From: Lepidodermella squamata
Lineage: Eukaryota; Gastrotricha
Assembly (NCBI GenBank): GCA_047495785.1
Contig: JBLDXI010000048.1
Coordinates: forward strand, 620,001-684,000
Length of the DNA stretch: 64,000 bases
Reading direction: 5' to 3'
Shown here: positions 52,501 through 63,120 of the stretch, piece after piece
How the letters are laid out: each line of letters starts with the position of its first letter
Position numbering within the stretch: the stretch's first letter is position 1
Made by a program: the position numbers and the translations under genes
The notes under the pieces: generated by a model
What the model saw: the letters and a program-made list of their open reading frames with translations, nothing else
Told to the model about the DNA's origin: nothing
The model's database searches: none

Positions 52501-54791
52501 GGGGTGACGTCTCTATCAGTTTTTGCGTTAACATCAGTCCAGTATTTTTGGATGAGAAGGCGGGCAACTTCAACGCTGCCATGTTTTGCCGCTAGATGGA
52601 GCAGGGTAGTCCCATCGGAGTCTTCGATTTCTGCGTCAAGGTTTAGATTGGGATCAGACAGAAGCTCTTCTACCTTCCCGGCCTCGTTCTTTCTAACAAA
52701 ATTGAGCATTTCCTATAGGCATAAATAATTATATCAGTGAAAAAGTGTTTAGAAGTATAACATCCTCTTGAAATCACCTGCTCTGCTGGTGATAATGACA
52801 ACCGAACACAGCCATTCTTCGCTGCCATATGGAGCAGGGCAGTCCCATCGGAGTCTTCGATTTCTGCGTCAAGGTTTAGATTGAGATAAGACAGAAGCTT
52901 TTCTGGCTTCCAGGCCTTGTTCTTTCTAACAAAATTGAGCATTTCCTATGTAGGCATAAATAATTATATTATCAGTAATAGTGTTTCAAAATATGACATC
53001 CTCTTGAAATCACCTGCTTTGCTGGTGATAAAGACCACCGATCACAGCCTTTCTTCACTGCCACATGGAGCGGGGTCCGATTGGAGTTTCTTCTGCGAGT
53101 TTCTGCGAGTTTCTGCGGGTTTTGCTCCAGCCCACCATGAATGATATCATCAGTTTTACCAACGCAGCGTTCATCATGGCCGAAAGATTCGGAAACTGCT
53201 TTAAATTGATTTCTAGATGCGGAATCGCAAGACCTGAGCCACAAAACAGTTTTGCGCGATAAATATTCGGCGAAGAGTGGTTCGACTATCCTAGCTATTT
53301 CATAAACTGCTAAAACACTGGCAGCATCTCGCGACTGCAGCCATGCACAGCAAAACCTGTCAACGGCTTCTCTCTTACACTTGGCCAGCGACACTAATTC
53401 GAAGAACTTATCCGGAAAACAGGATGAGAATCGGTGGTTAGAAATAATTTTAAGGCACCGAACAATTTCAAACGCATCAAATGAGCGGCCGAGGCACATT
53501 ATGATCACAGCATCAAAGCCCTCAAAATTGGGACCTCCGCTAATAGAAACTGCTGGGCGATCCAAAAATCTGCAAATGCGGCATTTCTAGGTAAAACACA
53601 TAAAACTAGAAAGGCATCAAATTTTCTTGTTTCACCCTTTTCGCTTGTTTAGGATGTAAGACTGGTACTTGTGCTTCTGGTTGGGCAATTCTGTGGTGAA
53701 AAAGAGATATTGGATCCATCAAATCCAACAACGTGTTATTTTAACGAGTACCTTTTAAGAAATTCGTCGGATGGGCAACGAGCCTTGATGCCAAATTTAT
53801 AAACAGCAGCGCAGAATTTGTCTACTTCCTTATGGTCCAATGAGCGAAGTAGCATGACCATGTTTCGAGTTAGATATATTGCGAATACGGGTTCGAATCC
53901 AGCTGCGATTTCCAAAACCGCTAGCAAAGAATCGTACGTGTTCAATTCCTCCCATTTCTCGCAAAATATGAGAAGAGCAGCGCCACGTGATGTAGTCGAC
54001 GCTACACGATCGAAACATTCGTCTGGGAAACTTGAAAGTATCTTTTCATTGCCGGAATTCTTCATACGGCGTGACATTCCACGAGCATCAAAAGAAAAAT
54101 CGCGGCACTTCCGAATAACCCACGAGATGCTTAATGAAGTGTTGTTGGAGCTAACATTTGATTTATAACTATCAAGATAATCGCATAACAGACATTTTAC
54201 ATCCCGTGATTCACTAAGCAAATCTTTCGTGGGCGATCTTATTGTGACGGTATTCACGTAAGACTTCTGAAAGGAAAATCCATCCATCATGTTAGGAGGC
54301 AAAGTTACGTCACTTGATAAATCAGAAGGCAGTTTAGATGGCTCGATTTTGTTTTTAGAGGATGAATCCATTTTATCCGATGTGGAATCAATTCTTGAAT
54401 CGAAGCATTTGCAAACAGGGCACGTTCCACACTTCTGATAGTGGCCAAAATTTTCGATAATTAGGTGGAATTGTTTCTTCTTCTCATCATCCAGGTTAGT
54501 AATAACGCTTGCCATATCATGTGATAGATGATAAAAAAACCCGAAGTCGAAAGTTTGGACGACTTCAAGAACTGATAACATCGTTTCATTCTTCGGCTGT
54601 TCCATCCATTGCATGCAGAAAACGTATACAGAGGCTCCTGGACTTGTCGTAGCAGTCACCTGCTCACAGAAACCAGTCGAGAAGATGTTACTGGTATCCT
54701 TTGACCTTTTCAACCGTCTGGCAATGCCAAGAGCGTCAAACCGATAATTAAGGCATCCATAAATCAAAGTCTTGAATTCCGGCCAAACCAT
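49563..54791 (-). CDS. Module(x3)-ankyrin(x18)-CARD(x2) protein, probable immune or death adaptor
   Basis: Eleven exons: 54791-53752, 53690-53636, 53586-53014, 52945-52778, 52712-50617, 50542-50437, 50387-50250, 50203-50091, 50043-49845, 49791-49673 and 49623-49563. They total 1555 residues with all phases consistent. An in-frame TAA precedes the ATG. The first three exons encode three copies of a module of about 110 residues (FDA-x-x-I-x-R-x-L, FC-x-x-W, S/A-V-L-E/Y-x, FG...C) often headed by a CxxC-type motif (KCLLCDYLD, KCRICRFLD). Exon 5 encodes about 18 ankyrin repeats in two blocks split by an acidic linker. The last exons encode two CARD-like helical bundles (FRNVLKALGVLKEDELATI...TWKEFCWALK; LQHHLIENGVISCEENRVI...EWKGFLEALRRIG). 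Ankyrins bind proteins and CARDs recruit CARD partners such as caspases or NB-ARC proteins. The CARD call is by pattern. The start lies about 95 nt after the NB-ARC gene's stop, on the same strand. Confidence 0.75.
52713..53075 (-). repeat. Tandem duplication of an exon-intron unit in the ankyrin gene
   Basis: The end of exon 3 plus its intron and the end of exon 4 plus its intron are near copies. Both exons end SLSPA-x-Q after a truncated ankyrin start (TPLHVAVKKGC, ALLHMAAKNGC). Both introns start gtgatttcaagaggatgt and end in atttatgcctat(ac)atag or atttatgcctatag. Exons 4 and 5 both start EMLNFVRKN. The unit is about 235 bp and in frame. Confidence 0.8.
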
Positions 54792-54883
54792 CGCTTATGA
54801 TAAAATCCTAAAACGAGTTAAAGAAACCAGAAATTAAAATTAAAATGCACTTTGATTAAATTGTACATGTTCAGAGGTCGGAA

Positions 54884-57800
54884 TCATTTCAAACTTAGCA
54901 ACATATCAAGCGAGTTCTGTGCGAGTTCTCTTTGCGATTTGTCTTCGCGGAATATCAGATTGTTCAGGATCAGTGTTGTGCGCCGTTTTCTTTTGTTAGT
55001 AGATACGGCTAAGCTTTGCATTCCATAGAGGGCCAGAATAGCATCGTCCAATACATCTATATTGGCTCCTAATGATTCAGATTTGGCGCTCTCCATGGCA
55101 TTCAACAGCGCTTCTGATCTATCCACTAATTTACGACTTTTTAGAAGTTCGCTTTCATCAGTGCCCAGCTGAGATATACGAATCGATAGGCATTTGACGA
55201 CATCGGCATTTTTCGGCGTCGATGCTGCCTTTTCAAGAGCCTCTCGCAAATGGTCGATTTTGTCAAATCTCTCGCACAAGTACAAAATATACCCAGTCAA
55301 AAGTCCTTGGGCCCATGGTAGGCCTTGGGGCCCACTATAGGCCCAAGGCAGGAAGTCAATGGGCCCATGGTAGGCCCACGCTAGTTGCTAGGCCCGTTAT
55401 AGGCCCAAAATTTGTTAGGCCCATTATTGGCCCAAAGTTTGTTAGGCCCATTGTAGGCCCAAGTGCCGATGTCTAAATGCCGATTCTTGATCGGGCCCAA
55501 AATAGGCCCAATCGAATGCTTAATTAGGCTGATGAATTGTGTGCATATGCAAATTAGTTAGCTGGAATACAAGCTGAGCTCTCGCGAGGGGGGTCAAACG
55601 TCAAATTCCAGCTGAATTATCAAGATCTGCCAAACGTTGATGTACTGAATACATCACAAGCTCCTCCTGTATAGTCCCTTATCTCTTTCTCACCATGATT
55701 CGTCCCTGTATCCCCTCTCTTCTATGATTGTATCTCTATTTTACCTGGCGGTGAGTTTAGACCTATGTGACCAAGGTAGCAGGTTTTCTATTCCATCCCA
55801 TGCTATGTAATGAAGCATATGCGGTGAACCTTTTAATGCAATTTGATTAATTAAAAAAGATAAAAGAACACACCCGATGTGTTATTTAATTAGGATGCCA
55901 ATAATGGGCCCAAAATAGGCCCAGAACAGGCCCAAAATCCAAGCTTGGGCCCAGGAAAACGGACATACTCGGGCCCAACAAGGGCCCAGCCGGGGCTAAC
56001 ATGGGCCCATCTTAGGCCCAAGGGACAAGGCCTACCATGGGCCTACCATGGGCCCACCGGCTTTTGACTGGGTAAGAAAGTTTGCTTTCCTCTGCCGCTG
56101 CTACGAGGCATTTCGAATAATTCTCGAAAAGCTCCTTCTCACACTCGATGGTTTTTTTCTCCGAGTCACTTGTTTCCTGTAGGCGCATGTTTCCAACGAG
56201 CAGGTCCACCATATACTTCAACGCTTCGACGTCGAACCCTAGTAGATCGTAAGGATCATTGATAGGAATAAGACTTTCAAAGCTCGTATTTGTTCCGACT
56301 AAAGTTTTTAGTGTGCGTAGGTTGAAATTTTGCAACGCGAAGCATACAGCTCGGCTTTTGCACTGCACATCGAGCGCATTTATGTCGAAATTGGTCATAT
56401 GCAGAAGTTTGTCGAAAACGCGCATATCTTTGTTTTTAGCCGCTTCGACGATGAGATCAGCGACTTGCCTTACGATGAATGTTGATGTATCTTCGTCAAG
56501 GAGTTCATTGAGAATTTCGAGACTGAAAAATGACATGCCGAGCCAGATAATTTTATATCTATTTTGTTTACGCCATTCCAAATTTTCCCATGCCTCACTG
56601 ATAACATCAATGTCATCGGAGTAAATTATGTCGACAGGAAGTGGGTCGGCCGGTAGTGAGTCTCGTATATCTCTTCGAAAATCGCTGTTTTTTCCAGTTA
56701 TAAAAGCCTGTTCGAAATCGATTTTTGATAGCTCCGTTGGAAAAGCAATGATGGCGTTAATAATATCCAAGCTCCTTCTGACGGCAACTGCATAGGTCAA
56801 TAGCGTCCAGTCTTCACCCGTGTTATATCTGCGCTGCCTAATCGACTGGATTTCACCAAGAGTGGCAACAACTGCTCTTGTTGGCTGAAGGGAAATTTTT
56901 GCGTTCCGCATATAATCAAATATCGAAATAATTCTTTGTCGCCTCATTGGGATTTTTTTCAGATCGCTGAACATTTTCGTTAAAAGCTTGCCATAATTTA
57001 AAGCGTCGCACTCTTTCAGTTTCTCTAGGATATTCAGATAACATCTGTCATGCAATCCATTATACAGAAGTTCCATTAAAGTTTCCCCATTTGCAACAGG
57101 AGGCTCCGTACACAAGTCCTTCAAGATGTGCGGACAGAGATGTATAAGAGCTTGCTCAAAAAAGTTATCGGCCAGCAGCATCTCCTCTTCCTGGTTAGCG
57201 CTCTCCTTTGTACATGTGCAGTACGCAGATTTCGTAACCAAATAATAAAGGATGCTTCGGATATTTGGCAATCTTTTATCATCGTCAGAAATGAAACGGG
57301 ACAGGACATGCACCCAAATGTTTCCCAGCGTTTTAAACTTCAGCATGGCGATTTTCATACAGGCTGAATGCATGTATGACGCTATGCAGTAACCGGAGCC
57401 GGCTTTTCGCAAAATACACATTTCGTACAGCCGTTCACAAAGAACCTCGATGTCTTGAGAATATTTTAGCCACACAACTCCGAGAATTTCCAGCGGAAGA
57501 CGCTGCTTCGGTGCAAACAATGCCAAAGTTGCGCAAACATCTTGAAGCTTGAAATTTGTTCCAGTGATTTCCAGCGAGAGCTGCTCCTCACTGAATTGAC
57601 GTTCAATAACGCGGTCGACTATAGATTTCTTCTCGGCAGTTAATAGCTTTTCTACAGGGCCCTCGACAATCGCTTTGAAGTTGACATGATCAATCTGGTT
57701 GACTAACGAACGAATTAATAGCGGTAGCGCACAGCTGCGGTGGGCAGCACTGATCAAGTCCACACTGTCGTCGCGATGTTGCCTTAAATAATGATTCTGT

Positions 57801-59404
57801 TTAAGCGACTTCATTACATCGTCCGAAGAGCAGATAGGCCACGAGAAGTATTCGATGAAATTACTCCAAGCGGATGAAGTTGGTAGTCTCAATTTATACC
57901 TCGAGATAATGACGATTGCAAAGTCATCTCGGCGTAGAATGTCAATGTCTACTGATTCACTGAGATTGTAAATAAGAAGCAATTGGCGATTATTACTATT
58001 GGATGAGCATTTGTCTCTATTCGATACCAATGTACTGTTCGTCGGTTGCTCAAGCGAAGATGGCGGACCAGAAATGTTGTACTTTACCCAATATTTCGCC
58101 AAGCGAACAAAGACATCAGGGCTGTTCTCATCTATTAGCGTTCGTATCGCTGTTCTTTTCCCCGAGCCGCATTCACCCCATAAATTGAGAATTTCTGAAG
58201 GTAAAGAGATTTAACAGTTTCAGCAAATTTTGGTTTAGCATAATTGTGCAAATTGGGTTTTGAGCCTGCTAAGAGAAGTTTTACACGTGACTAAGATCCC
58301 GAGCGCGTTCTCCTAAAATCTAACATAATGACAGTAATCTCACAAACTTTTTTCTTTGATAGCTTTTTCCAAACATTTCTCCAGGTTCTCGACTGAATTT
58401 TTTTGATCGATCACCAGGTTGACAGGATGATTGGAGGGGGGCGATTTGAACATCCATGCACAGCCCAAATGAAACTTCGATTTTTCTGCTACGCTGTAAA
58501 ACGCACTTCGGTCGGTTTTAAGTTTGTATACAACGTCGCAAAGCAAGAAGCAACCACCGTTCCACCGTCGATCTGCATCAGTATTTTGCAGAAAATCAAG
58601 CCACTGTATCAGAACGAGTTGCCAAATTTCGGAAGTCTGTTTTAAAAGTGTTTGCAAATCTGGTTCACTGACATTAAGAATGGCGTTCCAAAGCAGCTGT
58701 TCAACTGTATTCACCAGATTCAGCCAAATTTTCCTATTATTGCATTGTCGTGTCATTGCCGATAAAACAGGCACTATTAACAGTGCTCTCAAAACTGAGC
58801 CATCACAGTTTTTGATTACATCGTCAAACTTAGTAATTCGCTCATTTTCATTACAATCGATTGCCTTTTTTGCCCAACCGTCCATTTCATTGAGTAATTC
58901 AACATAATTCAATTGTTCATAAGCTTTTTTCTTCAGCTCAACTCGAAACGATTCCCAAAACGTGAAGGCCATCGAATATTTGCATAACGCACAATTTTGC
59001 CTCAGGCCGCATTTTTTAGCGTGATGCTTAAATAAGTCGAATTTGTTGGATTCCATTTCAGACTTTTCAAGAGCTGCGACCAGTCTATTTGCCAGCTCCT
59101 CTGCTAAATTTCGGAGGCTCTTCGATTTCGAACTGATGTCCAAAACAGCGAACAAGCTTTTGTCATTTAAAGCGGTCCAAAATGCTATATCTTGGAGTTC
59201 ATCTTTTTCAACGGACTTTACACAGAATTTGCCTCGAGGATCTCTTTCAACATTCCTGAACTGAACATGAAAATCATTCGTAAATGCAGCTCGCACATTT
59301 ACATCCGCTCGATCCAATTTTTTCAAAAAGCAATGACTTCGGAAATCCGATCGCATCCAAATGTCAGCGCCAATGACAGAATTAAATATTTCCGATATAG
59401 GCAT
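54884..59404 (-). CDS. NB-ARC-type STAND ATPase (NLR/APAF1-like), interrupted by a MITE
   Basis: Exon 1 is 59404-58348. Exon 2 runs from 58194 and is broken by the 781-bp element at 55292-56072, with coding sequence resuming to the stop at 54884. Without the element the product is about 1,195 residues. The N-terminal region (residues about 20-140) contains a copy of the module found three times in the downstream gene, ending CGLRQNCALC. NB-ARC motifs follow in order: P-loop GECGSGKRT (about 359-367), Walker B QLLLIYN (about 423), sensor-type FAIVIISRYKLR, GLPL-like SCALPLLI, and MHD-like YMHSACMKIA. The rest is helical and unassigned. STAND ATPases oligomerise on sensing a trigger (CED-4, APAF1, NLRs). 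With the element present, translation ends within it at 56012, removing the last 135 or so residues. The donor of intron 1 is GTTTGT. Confidence 0.75.
55292..56072. mobile_element. TA-flanked MITE inserted in the NB-ARC coding sequence
   Basis: 781 bp with ends CCCAGTCAAAAG and CTTTTGACTGGG, flanked on both sides by TA (55290-55291, 56073-56074), as for Tc1/mariner-like elements. Both halves carry many GGCCCA/TGGGCC-containing palindromic units (for example TAGGCCCAA). No transposase frame. Element plus one TA is 783 bp, so the host reading frame is in register on the two sides. Confidence 0.8.
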
Positions 59405-60066
59405 CTAAACGATACGAATTTGAAATATAAAATCTGCGAATGAGTTGCAACCATCTTATAGAATTCGTTGAAAACACGCTATAAAGCTGGTCTTGACATG
59501 CATTGCTGCGTTTTTTGTGGCCTTATTTGGGTGTATTTCTTTATACGATTTCTAGTCCAACTCCACCGAAAAAGTGTGGTTCTTAAAACGGTAAAAATAG
59601 TCAGTGGTATCTATCAAAATTTAAAAACTTATTGCACTTTTAATCCATGTTATAGACGATTGACGATTATTCGACGACAGAACAGTTATACAACATCAGC
59701 GATTGTCGTTTCTACCTCGTCTTACGATCATACCAATTAACTCGAAACTGGCTTCCCCTAGGGCTCTATATTAATACATATTCTTTGCTATTCTGTAATT
59801 GAAACTGAGATAACTAAAATCCTGGGATACTAATTGTTTCTGAACTCGAAAAATAGTGGGAAAAATCGGGCTATTATTCGAGGGGGCTTTTAATCAAGGC
59901 AGGCTATTATTTATCCTAGAACCTCACATCATCACTTTACTATTCGATAAAATACGGTAATTACCGAAACCTCCCGCGAGATAATTCCGAAAGCGTTCAA
60001 ATTTTGATCTTTCTTACAATTTCGATGACTCCGCAGTTAAGCAGGTGGGATCGAAATGATTAAAAT
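59405..60066. other. Upstream region of the NB-ARC gene
   Basis: Likely contains its promoter. I see no coding feature, and the short frame 59468-59740 has no recognisable domain. Confidence 0.4.
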
Positions 60067-61204
60067 CAGCGGTTCCCAAACTTTTTGTCTGGTAGGACAC
60101 AGTAGTGTCATATGAGAATGACTCGTAGGACACCTTGCTAAAATGAATGAAATTTGGTTTTGAATGGGTACAATTTTTTTTAGCTACAAAGTGATTGCTT
60201 GTTTAAATTGGTTTTTGATGGCAACCGAGCTCGAAATAGATAAAATCCCGGATAAAATTCATAACGAAATGCGAGCGAAGCGAGAAAATTTTTAGAGATC
60301 GACACTGAAAAACGACGTATAACATCTTGAAATTGAGGCTATGCCTCGGGGTTTTCCCAGAAATTCACTCATCAATTATGAAATTTCAATTAATCATGTT
60401 GTAAGGTGCAATCTGTAACGCAGTGCTTTGGATTTGATTTGATTTTATTTTATTTTATTTTATTTAGACCCTATTTTCACTGATTTAGATTTAAAATGAT
60501 TGATTTACGCGGGGGAGCATTTTGATTTGATTGATTTTGATTTAGCCATGGTGATGCAATCGAAAAACTTGATACCGCGAACCCAAGGGATCTCCTCCTT
60601 TTTGATGAAATTTTGCTATTGAAAGGAACCGTTACTTCAAATTCGCGTTATTTCAATCATTTCTTGAAACTTCCAAGCCCCTAGCTTCTTGAAAATCCCG
60701 ATATTCCGCGATTTATTGTGATTTATGGTTGTCGATGATTTGATTTGATTGATTTAGTCCTAGAAAAGTGGGACAATGATTGATTTTGATTGATTGAAGG
60801 AGGTCCGTGATTTAAGCCGTAAATCAAATCAAATCAAATCCAAAGCTCTGCTGTAACGTGCTTAAATAACAAGGGATATTGGTCAGTTTCAAAAATTGAT
60901 TTTATCATTCATGGTCTCAGAGATTCAGCCAAACCACGCGGAAAGTACCGGTTCCCGTCCGATCGGAGGTTTTCATAGAATATTTCATAAATAGGCAACT
61001 CGCGAGCGAAGCGAGCTCTAGCTGACGGATTTTTCCCGATTTTGAGTCTGAAAATGGTCCAAAAATGGCTTGTTTATTAGTGTGGATCTACCTATTTATG
61101 TCCTTCTGTCATTTTGAGGCCCATGGGACACCAGTGTCCTACAGGACACTTGAAAGTTGGCTTAGTACACGAGTGTCCTATAGGACACGGTTTGGGAAAC
61201 GCTG
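60067..61204. mobile_element. Nonautonomous hAT-type element
   Basis: Terminal inverted repeats CAGCGGTTCCCAAAC (left) and, in reverse, CAGCGTTTCCCAAAC (right) fit the hAT consensus CAGNG and are followed by AGGACAC motifs on both sides. The flanking 8-bp target duplication is ATTAAAAT (60059-60066) and ATTAAAAA (61205-61212), 7 of 8 identical. 1,138 bp, no transposase. A second hAT element is nested inside it. Confidence 0.8.
60421..60850. mobile_element. Second hAT-type MITE nested in the first
   Basis: Terminal repeats CAGTGCTTTGGATTTGATTT (left) and, in reverse, CAGAGCTTTGGATTTGATTT (right) fit CAGNG. Flanked by a perfect 8-bp duplication CTGTAACG at 60413-60420 and 60851-60858. 430 bp, no coding capacity, with GATTT-rich subrepeats. 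Confidence 0.88.
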
Positions 61205-61448
61205 ATTAAAAACTGTCATGTTTGGGCTGCCTTTTATGCCGGCTATCCAACGGTACCCCACTAAAGGGGTATCAGCCTGGGTACCTTCGACATTTGCTAT
61301 GCTCAAGTCGCCCCATTTTGGCATGTCCAAGTCGCCCCACCAGCTAAAGTCACCCCAGTTGACGGTAATAAACGATCACAAGACTTGCCATCAGAAACAC
61401 TTATTAGAGAGTTGAGAACCGATATATAAATTAATAGACCTAATACGT

Positions 61449-61557
61449 CCCGGATTAATATGTACGTCAATCTCTTAGGTAATTAATATCTTATGTCAAT
61501 CTATTAGGACGTACCATACCTAATTACCTAAGAGATTGACGTACATATTAATCCGGG
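61449..61557. repeat. Perfect 37-bp inverted repeat with 35-bp loop
   Basis: Arms 61449-61485 and 61521-61557 are exact reverse complements (left arm begins CCCGGATTAATATGTACGTC). The loop shares short words with the flank (TATTAGGACGTAC). It could be a foldback element or a very young hairpin repeat. Confidence 0.8.
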
Positions 61558-62129
61558 CCTTATAATATTGCACTGGGTCGATTGCAATAACAAGCGATAT
61601 TGCAACGACATATTTCAGAATGGAAAACAAAATATAAAAGATCCAACCTAACATAAAACATTAAATAAGAGCATAGAGAACAGAGGAACAAGAGAGGAAA
61701 CTCCCGCTAGAAACTTGAAACCATAGAAACCATAGAAAATTAAGCAATCTTGGATCTTGGATGGTACGAAATACAGAAACACTTTTCCTGTACTAATGAC
61801 CGTATGAATCGAGGTTCCGAAGGATTCAACCAATAAGAACACGAGTAAGATCTGGCGCATGAGCACGCCAAGGCCATGGCAGCCGAACATGACTTCAGTG
61901 GCTGGTGCTCTAGTAAGGTCACAGTCCTAAAGGTGGAGCGACCAAACTTCAGCGTCATTGCCCGCTGGGTTCCCGAGGCGGCGGTGGCGCTGGCCAGACG
62001 TGTTTTGCCGAAAGCTACTACCACATACACCCCGAGAAGAATGCGGCCTATGCGCGCAATTTTCTTTGAATTAACTCGAAATTATTTTGGCTTTGATTTG
62101 AATAATGTCGAATTCATAATTATTCCCCG

Positions 62130-63120
62130 TAGGTCTCTCATGCGGCAAGGCACAATTGCAGCGTTGTTCGCCGATGGCACAATGATGGTGGCCCGTGGGA
62201 ATACGCCTGAAGAAGTCAAGGCGAAGCTAGAGGCGGATCTTCGCAGTATCGGCGATTGGTTAAACGCCAACCGTCTTAAAGTGATTCCGGATAAATCCAT
62301 TATATGTTTTTGTCGAATAAACAGGCTTCTGCCCCAGCGATCCAATTCGGTACAGTCGATCTACCGCCACCTGACCACGTGAAGATCCTTGGAGTCTATC
62401 CGGACACAAAGCTCACCATGGAAAAGCACGTCGATCATCTGATCAAAGCCGCTAGAAGTGGTACCTACGCACTACGTTAAGCGGCTCGGCACACCGATCT
62501 GAAGACTCGAACAATGATGTACGACGGAATAATTGGGTCGCAATTCAACTACTGCGATGCCATCATCGATCAAGGCTGCAAGACCCAGCTGGATCGACAT
62601 CAACACGCGCAAAACAAAGCCGTTCATGCCGTTCTCGACGTCAGTCCTGACGTGCCCGCCGATTAAGTTCTCGTGCGATTGCGATGGGTGAATTTGCAAG
62701 GCAAACGACTGGTCCACCTGGCCACAACCGTGTGGAAATGCAGCAGGAATCCTGAGACCCCCGAGGCACTCTCGTCGCTAGTCAAGCCGATGAACCAACA
62801 GCATGACCACAACACTCGAGGCGCTGCCACCTGGAAGTTTGGTCAAGCCACCGTGCAAGCTCGCCACAGGCCAGCGCTCGTTTCCAACCAAGGCCATCCA
62901 GTGGTGGAACCAGCTACCAGCGAAGATCAGGCTATCTGCTTCTTCAAAGGCGTGCCGGCAAGCCACGCTCGACTTCCTACGCGAACGAGCCAAACACGAC
63001 GCCATCATCAAGGCGAAGGGCGAGCGAAAGAAGAAAGAGCTCAATGCCTCTCTTCAGCCGCAGGTCGCGTACAATCCGTACTCCAAAGCCGCCTTCGACT
63101 ACAACTACGCGCCGAGCTAA
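62130..63120 (+). mobile_element. Broken non-LTR retrotransposon reverse transcriptase, 3' part
   Basis: A frame at about 62140-62330 has LFADGTMMVARG, where the RT catalytic FADD has become FADG, followed by the EEVKAKLEADLRSIGDWLNANRLKV helix typical of CR1/jockey-like RTs. Coding continues in other frames with KILGVYPD and NYCDAII. It continues with HDHNTRG at about 62810, and the C-terminal FPTKAIQWWNQLP near 62880-62920 up to a stop at 63120. Several frameshifts and stops are present. The 5' half of the RT and the endonuclease are absent. Confidence 0.75.

Noticed and set aside
53870-53905. GGTTCGAATCC, which resembles a tRNA B box
   Set aside because: It lies inside a clear coding exon, and no A box or cloverleaf can be built around it.
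54791-54884. Joining the NB-ARC gene and the ANK-CARD gene into a single open reading frame
   Set aside because: An in-frame TAA lies just upstream of the ATG at 54791, and no splice from the end of the first gene keeps frame.
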